A stretch of DNA of 64,000 nucleotides from Antennarius striatus (Eukaryota; Chordata; Actinopteri; Lophiiformes; Antennariidae). Location of the stretch: NCBI RefSeq assembly GCF_040054535.1, contig NC_090789.1:9621973-9685972 (forward strand), written 5' to 3'. Both the position numbers and the translations under genes were made by a program. Each line of letters starts with the position of its first letter. The stretch's first letter is position 1. The notes under the pieces are model-generated. The model searched no databases. It worked only from the letters and a program-made list of their open reading frames with translations, and was not told where the DNA came from. Positions 22,401 through 33,100 of the stretch are shown piece after piece.

Positions 22401-24540
22401 TTATTAAATAAGTTTACCATTTAACAGTTTGTTGAATATTGGTAATTGGGCTTTAAAACAAACTTCAGACCTTAACTGTATCTGGATCTTCACTGAATTG
22501 GAGGTTCATGATTTTTTCATGTGTGACTTAACTTATCACTCATACGCAATTATTTACCTCATTCTTATGTGTGTGTTAGCACATGCTGACACAGCAGATA
22601 TTTAGGCCCACTCAGTGTTTTAAGTTTTTTTTAAGTTTTATCTTAACTCTCAGAATTTCAAGTCACCTGAATTTTCTAATTGGAGTGTGACCTCAGTCGA
22701 GGCAAGTGCTTTCACTTCCCAACATACACACAGCACACCCCTTATTTACCCCATATCACCCACAACTGTTTCTCTGAATTATTCACCAAGCTTACTTTGT
22801 TCATCGATCCTTTCGCCAACCAATGACTCACACAAACACATCTTTCACTTAACATGTGAGGTCAAGAGCAGCATAATAGCTTACTTCATTCACAATTCAC
22901 CACCACGGTGGATTCTCCCTTTTCCTTTACTAATACCTCAGGCTAAGCCTAGCAGCTTGCCACAGTTTCTGTTTACATGAAAATAGAGGAATAAAATTTC
23001 TGCTTAAGAAAACCACAATCATTCCACGCCTCCTAAACATATTGGGCTGTCTAGATTTGCTAATCCGCTGAAGCCAAAATCTAACTTCATGGCTTATTCT
23101 GAGACTGCTTTAATGATTCAGTAAATATTGGTTACTCCAAATGCTTCAGCTGTTCCAATATTTAGCACAGACAGTAACGCTTGTAATGATCTTGCCGCTT
23201 CTTTGAAGATTCTGGAGCATTCCCTGGCCTGCTTTCTGAATGATGCATTCACTGACTTTCATCTTCTTTGTACGGCTGCGTGCCTATCCTTCTTCTCAAC
23301 ATCAGACATCTTTCCCTCTACGTTCATCACATAGATATAAAAGCACAGATAAATCGCTGGGCGCATCATCATACGTCCAAGTCATCATCATATTGGAAGG
23401 AGACCTGCCTGTGAACAAGTGCAAGTTGTTTGTCCAGGATGAAACTACACTAGAAGTTTCACTCTTTTGACACACTTCAATTGGTTGCTGTTATTTTTGA
23501 TGTTTATGATCCATATGATCTGTATGAAGTGCAAAAAGATATCCTAAGAGAATGGATAGTTAGGCAATAATGATGCTCAAAAGATTAATGTAAGAATATT
23601 TGGCTTAAGTGATCTGAACTACTAACTGATTACTGCCATATAGAATTGTACGTAATCACATTTATCATTCTAACTTTTAGTTTTAGTTTTTTAGAAGTTA
23701 TACAGATATCACCATATACTATCATTCACCATGCATACAGAAGCTTGGAATGTAAGTGTTGAATAACATAGTTATAAATGATCAATAACCTATAAATAAA
23801 ACAATGTGCAGTGTGGGAATACTGTAGCATGGCAGTAACTTAGATAAAAGTCCCATAATGCATATTGTTAATTGTAATACAATATGAAAGTATATGATTA
23901 ATAGTCGATTCTGAACTTAACTCTCTGTGACATCATTCAAATCTGCAAATAAAATTTATTTTCTATTCAAACATTTTTTTCCTGTGGCTTATAAATCCAC
24001 ATTCACCTGAACATTTCACCCCTGCCCGTCCCTACCCCCAAGTGGCATCCCTGTATGCCTCATTTTACAGGAAGTAGAGGGTAGAAAGCTTCCAAGTGAT
24101 TTCTTTACATCCTCCATGAAGGTTTTTATTCGAGTCTGGTCGTCAACGGGATCTGAGAAGCACAATCGAGCAAATCAAGACTAATTTCACTTTCACAGTT
24201 TTGTGCAGGAGTTTTGCTGAGGCCAAAAATCCTTTGAATACTGATGCAGAACCAAGATCAGCGTTTGGATATGATGTTGAAGGTCGGGGTGATTTCTCAA
24301 CATTTCCCTGAATATGATATAACATATTAGACCCTTTCTGCTAGAATAATCATAATATTCTGTTTATTTTTTTATTCTTTGTTAAATCTTGTTAGTGTGC
24401 TTAGTGTGAATTGTATGATACCACATTGACTGTGGGAAACTGAAGGAGACACATGAAATTGAATGTTATGTTTTCTTCGTGAGGTGAAGCTCTGTCTCCA
24501 TGCCTTAGATGGTGAAACTTTGTCTTTCTATTAATGTATA
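19440..24540. other. Intergenic, AT-rich, no recognised gene
   Basis: I see no coding exon, RNA gene or well-preserved transposon in this 5 kb. Short open frames exist but have no recognisable motifs and low-complexity, AT-driven compositions. A 13/14 CTCF-core match lies at 20835-20848 (plus strand). Confidence 0.5.
20835..20848 (+). promoter_or_regulatory. CTCF-like motif between trak1 and cck
   Basis: The sequence ccagcagatggtgc matches CCASYAGRKGGCRS at 13 of 14 positions. It lies in the intergenic interval between the convergent trak1 and cck genes. Motif evidence only. Confidence 0.25.
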
Positions 24541-24566
24541 GCAGCCTACGGTTTGAGGCTCACTGA

Positions 24567-24602
24567 TCCTTTCCAGGACACTGAGGTTTGTCCTGGAAAG
24601 GA
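24567..24602. repeat. 14-bp perfect inverted repeat at the 5' edge of the LINE fragment
   Basis: The arms 24567-24580 (tcctttccaggaca) and 24589-24602 are exact reverse complements separated by 8 nt. The hairpin sits at the truncated 5' boundary of the retrotransposon fragment. Confidence 0.9.
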
Positions 24603-25310
24603 GAGAAATGAAGGTTAGCCGCAGTAAGACAGAGTACATGTGTGTGAATGAGAAGGACCCAAGTGGAAGAGTGAGGTTACAGGGAGAAGAGATCAAGAAG
24701 GTGGAGGATTTTAAGTACTTAGGGTCAACAGTCCAGAGCAATGGAGAGTGTGGAAAAGAGGAGAAGAAGCGTGTACAGGCAGGATGGAACGGGTGGAGGA
24801 AAGTGTCAGGTGTGATGTGTGATAGAAGAGTTTCAGCTAAAATGAAAGGGAAAGGTGTACAAAACTGTGGTGAGACCAGGGATGTTGTTTGACCTAGAAA
24901 CAGTGTCAATGAGGAAAAGACAGGAGACAGAGCTGGAGGTAGCAGAGATGAAGATGCTGAGGTTCTCTCTGGGAGTGACCAGGAAGGATAGGATCAGGAA
25001 TGAGTACATCAGAGGGACAGCACATGTAAGAGGTTTTAGAGATAAAGTCAGAGAGGCCAGACTGAGATGGTTTGGACATGTCCAGAGGAGAGATAGTGGT
25101 ATATTGGTAGAAGGATGCTGAGTTTTGAACTGCCAGGCAGGAGGCCTAGAGGAAGACTAAGAGGAGGTTTATGGATGTAGTGAAAGAGGACATGAAGGTA
25201 GTTGGTGTGAGAGGAGAGGATGCAGAAGACAGGGTTAGATGGAGGCAACTGATTCACTGTGGAGACCCCTGAAGCAAAAAAGCCCAAAGGAAAAGAAGAA
25301 GCCTATTGTC
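24603..25310 (+). pseudogene. Dead non-LTR retrotransposon 3' fragment (reverse transcriptase C-terminus)
   Basis: Frame 24608-24892 encodes KTEYMCVNE, VEDFKYLGSTVQSNG and RVQAGWNGWRKVSGVMCDRR. After a frameshift, 24855-25121 continues with YKTVVRPGMLF, EMKMLRFSLGVTRKDRIRNEYI and EARLRWFGHVQRRDSG. This is the conserved C-terminal part of the reverse-transcriptase ORF of a non-LTR element very common in fish, probably RTE-like. A third frame carries the remaining tail motifs to about 25270, and the element ends in an aaagaagaag-type tail. It is 5'-truncated, with at least two frameshifts, so it cannot encode a working enzyme. Confidence 0.88.
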
Positions 25311-26375
25311 TTACTGATTTCTCTATAAATATGACTCTCTGTTCCTCTAGCTCTTTAAAGTTATTGTTTTGCACACCCTCCACCATCACCACCAAGTCTT
25401 CCCAAATTTCATCAATTTCAGATGCGATAGGGTCATCAGCCACCACTACCAGTGTCTGTAATCAAACTGGGGAGATATATCTTGCAGCTGCTCAAGACAG
25501 ATGGCCTTCAATTTGAAATCTAAGCACCAAAGACCTTCTGATAGATCACATATCCTCTATTGTAACAAACACAAACATGTTCTCAACCACTGACTGATGT
25601 CTCTATCATTTATGATTTATATCAATGAGGGTAAAGAGTCTGGTGCAGATCCAGATTATAATCCAAATCTGCTCAATCAAAAATGTGTTTGTAGGCGTTG
25701 ATTTGTCATACGATATAAATAGAAATCTAACCTGTGATGTATCATTAGTGGTGACAGACAGCATCTTCCCCCAGGATTAATACCTTTGCATTAGAGAATT
25801 AAACAAAATCTATTTCAAGAAATTTGGTGGAAGAATTTTAGAATGACTCGCGACAATTTACATCTTTTACACCTAAACTATCTGACAGATTTTTTTTGAA
25901 AACCTGGTTAAATGCATGTCACATTAAACAGATTTGTGAATCCCACAACAGATTATGGTAAAACTGGATAGAAGGGTGGCACACATGCCTCAGGAGAAAT
26001 CGTCAAAGAGATCTGGTCAACCATGGACCCATGAATTCCTTTCCTTGCGATGTGATTTTTTTTTGGTTTTTTTTTGCCAGTACTCCTTGACATATTTTCA
26101 TGTGGGAAAGAAGAGGTGTTGGGGGTGGAAGAGTGGGGCATGTGCCAAAAAATGAAGAGGTGGATCCATCTTTTTTTGTTTCGTTGACTTCCACATTGTA
26201 CTGAGGGCAGCCACTTTGATGGCAGGGTGTTTGGATTTGAGAAGAAGTTTCATTTTTATAATAGAGACTGTCTGACCCTGGCAGAGGTACAATCCTGTGC
26301 TGTTATTGTTACTGTTAATGTTACCACATGAATGTTGAATTGAAAGAATTCATTTCCAGAGTGATATTTTCAGGC

Positions 26376-26381
26376 TTTATT
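26376..26381 (-). terminator. cck polyadenylation signal
   Basis: AATAAA on the minus strand, about 270 nt past the cck stop codon. This gives a 3' UTR of roughly 290 nt (26649 to about 26355), of the size usual for vertebrate CCK mRNAs. Confidence 0.7.
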
Positions 26382-26649
26382 TAATCCAGTTAGTCTCAAT
26401 AGACCATGACACCATCTTAAACCTTTCCAACCAAAATGATAAAGAAACGAGACAAACCCCACAACAAACAAACCCAAGACGGAGAGAGAGCTTTTCTGCA
26501 AAATTTGGCATATCTATATTGCATTATTACAGTTTTACAAACGAATGTACAGCAAATACATCAAAAGTAGACTCTTATTGTGAGACACTGAGGAGCCAGC
26601 TTGCGTTTGTTTTTTTCTTCTTTTTCTCATGTCGTGCCATCACTTCCCT

Positions 26650-27727
26650 TTACGAGGAATACTCATACTCCTCTGCACTGCGGCGGCCGAAGTCCATCCA
26701 TCCCAAGTAGTCCCTGTCTGCTATCCTGTGGTTGGGATTCAGTCCGTCACTCTTACTGTTCGTGGTGGAATTTCTACGCACAGAACCTGGGAGGAGGAAG
26801 GAGGGAGGAGGATGAGGAGGAGTGGAGGGGACAGAGAGAGAGAGAGAGAGTGTGTGTGTGTGTGGGGGGAGCAGTGCTGGAGGGAGGTGAATTAACTCAC
26901 TGAGACAACTAGTGTGTTTGTGGAAGCAAGATGCAAGCAAATGTGCTGCAATAACTCGATGATTGTGACATAAATCTGATTGTTTCATCCTGTGAGACGA
27001 CGAAGTGGAGCTTAGTGCTTCAAAATAAGTTTAAAATTATCTGTGTTTATGTGGAAATATCTTCTGAATCGTGGTAACTTTTGGGTGCGATCTGGTACAA
27101 ATTGATTTGCAAGCCTATTCTTAATGAACTAAGTGCATTTTCTGTGATAAATGCTTTTAACTTTGTCTTCTTTAACAACTTTTTTAGTCAGATTTCATTC
27201 CCTAAGATGGCATTTTAGCATTTAGTTGAGTTCATTACTACAAACTATTTTCACAATGTGGTGTTTATACCTTCTGGAGAGAAAAAAATGCAAATGCCGG
27301 CTGTATTTCATGATTGTTTGGATTGTTTGGATGTTTACTTTATTTATTTTTTTTGGGGGGGGATACTTCTGATACTCATGCACACATCCTCACTTACAAC
27401 AACAAAATAAAGGGCGTTCAGCGGCAGCTACTGGACTTTATAATGACAACAGACCATTATATTCTCTTACGAAGCGTGTCTGTTATCGACAAGTAGATGT
27501 GTGTCCATTCCCTCTGAACCTTCACCAGTTATTATTCCCTATAACGTGACTCCCATCAACCCCCCGCCACCCCCCACCCCCAGCCCACCCCCATCTTGTA
27601 TGTGATTCTGTGTGAACATGTTTTTTTATTCCGAGAGGAGGAATACTTGGTAATCAATCACATGCTCAGGAGATGCAGTTTTCACTCCACCCACATCCTC
27701 CTACACAATACACACACACACACACAC

Positions 27728-27811
<84 letters not shown>

Positions 27812-29210
27812 CTTTCAGCTCCCTGGTGTGCTGGCTACAGAAGGCTTGACGACGACACCTCCCACACTGAAACATGCAAGTGAACAGCGAGCACACAAAG
27901 ACACCCACCACCACAACACAAGATTCATTAGAGGGCACACATTCTTTGCATATTATGTATTATCTTCAATCTGCCCTTTGACATTTTATAGATTTTATTG
28001 TCTGATTAAAAAGTTTCTTACTCTGTTTTATATCTTTCTTTTCTTATATCTTGTATTGAAGCTTATCTGACAGCAAAAGTTAAAAGTCACTGCTAAATTA
28101 TATTAAAGTAATAAAATGTCTTCTGTATGTTTGTATTTAGAGGTTTCTGTCTGTAACATATCATGTAACTTTCTAAGTAATTATGTCTAATTTGCCTATT
28201 TTTTCACTGCAAGTATTTCTCTTCATAACATACTTTTCCATTCCAGATCGTCTTACTGTTAAATCTGTGGGAACTGTTCTGCAGAAGGCTGCTGCAGATA
28301 TGCACAAAGTCAGGCTGTGGAAGTTCAGAGGGGTTAAAGGTGAGTAGAAGCGCCTGTGTGTCGCGCTCTGTTGTAGAGCCCAGACATTCTCGTCCTGCCT
28401 CACGGCCAGAGAGATCAGAGTGCTGAGCATGGAGAACTATGACAAGGTTGATGGGTTATTATCTTGGTATCGAAGAGAGATAAAATAAAGCTACTGGGAG
28501 TCGTACAAGTAGAGCAAAAGTGAAATAAGATGGAATGATAATGATGGCCGGAAGGCTGCGCACACTAATACTCTCTTGGAAACCACAAAAGCTTTTCAGA
28601 GCCACTAATTCATTTTACAAAGCTGAATCCAGTAATTAGCAAACACAAAGGGGAGGAGAAAGCCAGGGAAAAGCACTTGTCTCTGAAAAATATGTGACAA
28701 ATATTGTAATTACCAAATGCATGTCTTTATACACACTCACTGAGCCCTTAAGCTTTTGCATTTATAGCAAGGATGATTAAAAAAAAACAAAATTGATCAC
28801 GTGGAGATGTAGAAACATCCTGACACACACCTTTCCTGGTGGAGATGAGTCTCGCCAGAAGTTCGCTGAGGTTGGCTCGCGAGTCTGAATCCTCCTCAGC
28901 CAGAGGAAGAGCTTTTAGTTTGGGGGCAGAACGGCGATGTTGGAGGTGGTACTCTCCCAAGTTGTGGGTGTCAGCTTCAGGGAGAGCTACGCAACACAAA
29001 CACACAACAGCAGGTGTTGGATGTAAAAGTGTACTCAAAATTAATCTCACTGCTTCTTGGGGACTGTGGGGAGAGATGCGTACCGGTACCTTCAGATGGA
29101 GCTGAGAAGGAGCGCTGGCCCTCCTCAATGAAATGGGAGGAGAAAGGGAGCCCCAAACAGCTAGTGCACAGGACTACCAGCACGACACACACGCACAGTC
29201 CTGCAGTCAT
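26650..29210 (-). CDS. cck: Preprocholecystokinin
   Basis: Precursor of the gut and brain peptide hormone CCK, ligand of CCK1/CCK2 receptors, secreted by enteroendocrine cells and neurons. Coding exons 29210-29090, 28986-28831 and 26786-26650 give 137 residues. The order is a signal peptide ([18 protein letters not shown]), a variable propeptide, then [20 protein letters not shown] and [15 protein letters not shown]. These lead to the bioactive end [12 protein letters not shown] and the tail SAEEYEYSS. The glycine before RR is the amide donor; cleavage at R before DY releases CCK-8 with Leu where mammals have Met, a fish-type variant. DY and the tail EYEY are tyrosine-sulfation contexts. The ATG is the first base of its exon (acceptor tttttag-like at 29211-29212). 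It is complete, with no breaks. It lies tail to tail with trak1. A teleost may have two cck paralogues; I cannot say which this is. Confidence 0.97.
27561..27592 (-). other. G-quadruplex-prone tract in cck intron
   Basis: The plus strand is C-rich in runs of three to six. The cck pre-mRNA (minus strand) would therefore carry at least four G-runs within 32 nt. It is in the last intron (28830-26787). Confidence 0.6.
27710..27809. repeat. (CA)n microsatellite in cck intron
   Basis: About 100 bp of CA repeat with one interruption (acaaca near 27729), in the last intron of cck. In the transcript it reads (GU)n. Confidence 0.97.
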
Positions 29211-29914
29211 CTAAAACACAGACAGAGGAGGAAGAAACGCAAGGAAAGTTAAATGGGATGAATGTTAGATTCAATCCAGTTTGCATTGAGAGCAGGCAGA
29301 CTCCGACTGTCAGCATCCACACTAAGAAACTACAAGTGAGACCATCTGCCAGACAACTGCTTTCATGGTTGATGATCCATCTGACGGCGCCAAAGGAATT
29401 AGAAGAGCATATCCACACGGTCACTCATGTGGCACGCTGCAGATATATCAACAGTCTGAGCACAACTTTAGCTGGATTGTTTTTGAAAAAAAAAAAAAAA
29501 ATTCAAATCTGTCATCAGGAAACATCTCTTGAGACAAATCCGTGAAAAAGTATTGGAAACGAAAAAGAGATGCATGAATTTCAAAGCCTTAACTACATAT
29601 CAATTTTCATGTTTTTCTTTCACCTGTGAAAAATTTTATGTGTCTTTGAGCCCTCAGAAACTAAATACAAATGTAAAAAAATTTAAAAAACATGAATGGA
29701 AAGTATTGTTCAAAATTAGTAATAATTTCAAAATAAAAGAAGGTAAACGTGTAAATAAAACATTAAATATTTTAACATGTCTTGAAATATTTTATAAAAG
29801 GTATTTTTCGTTGTCTTCTAGACGCTTGGCTTTTATGCTCAGAATATCTTTCTGAATATAAAAATGTTCAAATCAGACCCATTAAATATTATTTAGTAAA
29901 TGTGCATTCCTTAC

Positions 29915-29970
29915 CTTGAGGAACGAGGTTCAGCGTGTTAGATGAGTGTGGCAGAGTGAGCAGTGCACTT
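29915..29970 (-). other. cck non-coding exon 1
   Basis: A strong donor (aag|gtaagg, exon end at 29915) lies downstream of a TATA box on the minus strand. With initiation about 25-30 nt from the TATA box, exon 1 is about 55 nt and contains no ATG. An untranslated first exon is the normal vertebrate CCK structure. The 5' end is inferred from TATA spacing. Confidence 0.65.
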
Positions 29971-29994
29971 CTCTGTTGAGTGAGAAGGATGCCC

Positions 29995-30002
29995 CTTTTA
30001 TA
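29995..30002 (-). promoter_or_regulatory. cck TATA box
   Basis: TATAAAAG on the minus strand, placed about 80 nt upstream of the exon 1 donor and about 790 nt upstream of the ATG. It is the only good TATA box upstream of the coding exon in the right position. A GT/CA tract starts within 20 bp upstream of it. Confidence 0.75.
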
Positions 30003-30018
30003 GTCCGTGCTCAGAGCC

Positions 30019-30019
<1 letters not shown>

Positions 30020-30087
<68 letters not shown>

Positions 30088-30103
30088 TGTGTGTGTGTAT
30101 GTG
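30020..30103. repeat. (GT)n microsatellite at the cck promoter
   Basis: About 84 bp of GT repeat with two late GTAT interruptions. It lies directly upstream of the cck TATA box in transcriptional terms. Confidence 0.97.
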
Positions 30104-33100
30104 CATGTTGCCTCATTGTGTTCCTCAGTATGTACTTGAGTCGAATATTACTAAATTTGCTTCAACAGCAGACGTCATTTTTATTGTCTGTTTAGACGCC
30201 ATAAAATCTAATATCAGCCTTATTGACGTGCAATCATGAATAATGTGTGTGCTTTAGTGTGCTGTGTTTGCAGTAGCCTAAAGCTAATGTTGAAATATTA
30301 AAAGTAGTTAATTCTGCTGTAAATAAGTGCATTTATATGGGCATGGGGGCACTAAGAAGTAATTTATTTAGTGTGTAACAAAATCTGGATTCAAATTTTA
30401 AATACTAAATATTTACACCACATGAATATCAATACATTTTTTTCTGTTGGGGGGGGGGGGGTTGGTCTGGGGTCCCCCTGCTGTGTATACTGGTAGGTCA
30501 ACATATTTACACATTAGCATTCAGAGGCTGTTCACACATTCCAAGTAAGCAGGTTTATTAATTTAACTTTGTTACTGAGCTCAAAAAGAGACATTTCATT
30601 CTATATCATCTCTTCCCTTTTTCTCCCTTAAGCACCCAGGATTAACCCCGTTCATTGATCATGCAGATGGAGCAAATCAGTCATCCTGAATCAATAGCTA
30701 TTGATCAGCTGTTTGCGAGTCGTTTTTATTAATGAGGCAGACAGCCTGCTGATGCATGACAGGATTACGATCTCCACTCCAGGAGCACTGAAGCTGTTCG
30801 CAGCTGCTGAAACAATGTGGATGAGAAAATGTAGCATCAGTGAGGCTGTTAACTCAGGTGAACATCCACTGGGGAATCACTCCCAAGGAACAAACATCAT
30901 TTTACTGCTGTGTTCTAATTAGGATGATATAAAAGAGTGGCACAATGGGAATGGAGAGGTTATTGAATATACACACTGGTCCCGGTTTCAATAGAAGAAG
31001 AAGCAGAACTTTATTAATCCCTTTTACGGGGAAATTACTATTTTCACTCTCTTTTATACATGATTTTTGCGTTACATGCAGGATATATACAGTGTATTTG
31101 TGCGGGCCCCTGAAACACACAAGGGGCCTGTGTGCATGCAGTTGGTATCACAACACATCACAAAATATGGGGAGGCAGAGAGTGAAGGGCAGCCACTTCA
31201 GGTAGCGCCCCAACTGAGCAACTTATAACGGGACGGCGCCTTGCTCAAGGGCGCCTCAGCAGTGGCCGGGAGGTGAGCTGACACCTCCCACAGTCAGCTC
31301 ACACTCCGATGTTGAAAGTCTGGCGGAGAGCGGGAATTGAACCGCCGATGTCTGGGTGGAAGACGTCTGCTCTACCGCTGAGCCACTGCTGCTAAATATT
31401 TCAATATTTAACAGTGAATTTATACCACGACAAGTTTTTTTTTTTTTGTGCTTTTAATCCACAATGTAGAAAAAACACAAGCGTCAAGTGTATCATAGAA
31501 ACAATTAACTGTTTAAACAAAGATGATGATATTTAGTCGATAAAGTCAGGTAGCTATACTACACCTGACAGATTAGACAAGTTTGTAGAGGTTACCATTC
31601 TAAAAACTATGTTAGGAATTGTGTTATTTGTCATCCATTCACAGTGTATTTATTAGACTAGACCACATTGGCTAAAATTATAGCTGTCATCAAACTAGTA
31701 AATTGTAGTAGCATTAACCACCATTCAGTCATTTCACTAAGATGAAAGAAACAAGCAGAAAAGCAACAGAATATAAATTTTTAATGACATATGTAGGGTA
31801 TGACCTTCTGATTTATGATTTTTGGATTATTTCAGCACCGCTCCCATGTTGAAGTCGCATAGTAGACTATAAAGGGGAAGTTCCTAGCAATTCACAGACG
31901 CAGCAAACATTCAAAGAAAAATAGCTAACATTAAATAACAGTTTATTGTCATCTTATTGACGGAAAGGTATATAATCCATTTTTGAGACAAGCTTGTGAA
32001 TTGAAAGCATGCTGTTCCTCTCTCCTGTTACAAGTCTGTTTAGCTGAATTTAATAACAACCATATCCAGAAAATACTGCTCTTAAACTGAATAAACAAGT
32101 TTGTATTGAATTTAATTAACAAACTGCTCAACACAAACAACAAACAAGACAGTGTGCATCACTGTTGTAGGTTGTGTCAAATGTACACATACACACTGTG
32201 ACGGTAATTGCGAGATGTGATAATCTTGTGTTATAGTAAAGCAGACAAATCAATCACCCTCATATCCCACTCTAACCTCACTGGTACGACCACAGCTAAC
32301 AGATGTCATTACCTCGCCAGATTGTGAGCCTTGTTTTATCTGTGTTCATGGTAATACAATTTGGATGATAAAATCCTCAGAATCGAATCCAAACCTCTGC
32401 CTGCCAGTTGTGAAGCTGCCTGCAGAAGTTTGTGCCACAACTTTCCGCTGCCACTTAATAACGGTGGGATCGTCTCAATCAAATCAACTCGCTCTGACAT
32501 TTTCACTCTAACATTCATGACTTTGCCGCAGTCTGCCTGTTTTTTCTCGCTCCCTGGAGGGAAGACGTTTTTTCTCAAGGCGCCATTGCAAAGCATGAGT
32601 GTAGGCGGTGAGGCCATGGGTGTTCAAATTAGAATTAATTAACCATGTGGTGTGGGGTGCATGCTTAAATTGTTTGTGTCTTGAGTTTCTGTTACATTAG
32701 CTGTTTTTTTTCTGTGTACATGTCTGAGATATGGATTCAGTCTACTGAACATGATTAGTCTCTTTGCTTGCCCACAAATGGGCAAGCAAAAGTTAGCTTG
32801 TTGACTGTCTACTAGAAAGCTTGCAGTTTTCACCCGGACTGATAGCTGGATTTGAAACACGCGTTACACCTCTAATTAGTGACTGTGAAGAGGTGTCTGT
32901 GAAAAGACGTCGGCAATTATAAGGAGATGGTGAAAGACCCCTTGCCGAGGGCATATGCTGCAGCTTTGGTATGCAGCTGGTAAACATGCTAAATAATGCA
33001 TAGATCTATTAATGTATCTGTCTTAGTGGCATTCTCTCATACTCACACATTCAAACATACACTCAGACCGGTCTCAATGGACCGTTTGACCCACAAAGTA

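Noticed and set aside
24505..24909. 134-residue minus-strand frame
   Set aside because: It is antisense to the retrotransposon fragment, which matches known reverse-transcriptase tails on the plus strand.
31310..31396. tRNA gene on the minus strand
   Set aside because: A- and B-box sequences are present, but there is no pairing acceptor stem and a SINE body follows directly. It is a SINE head.
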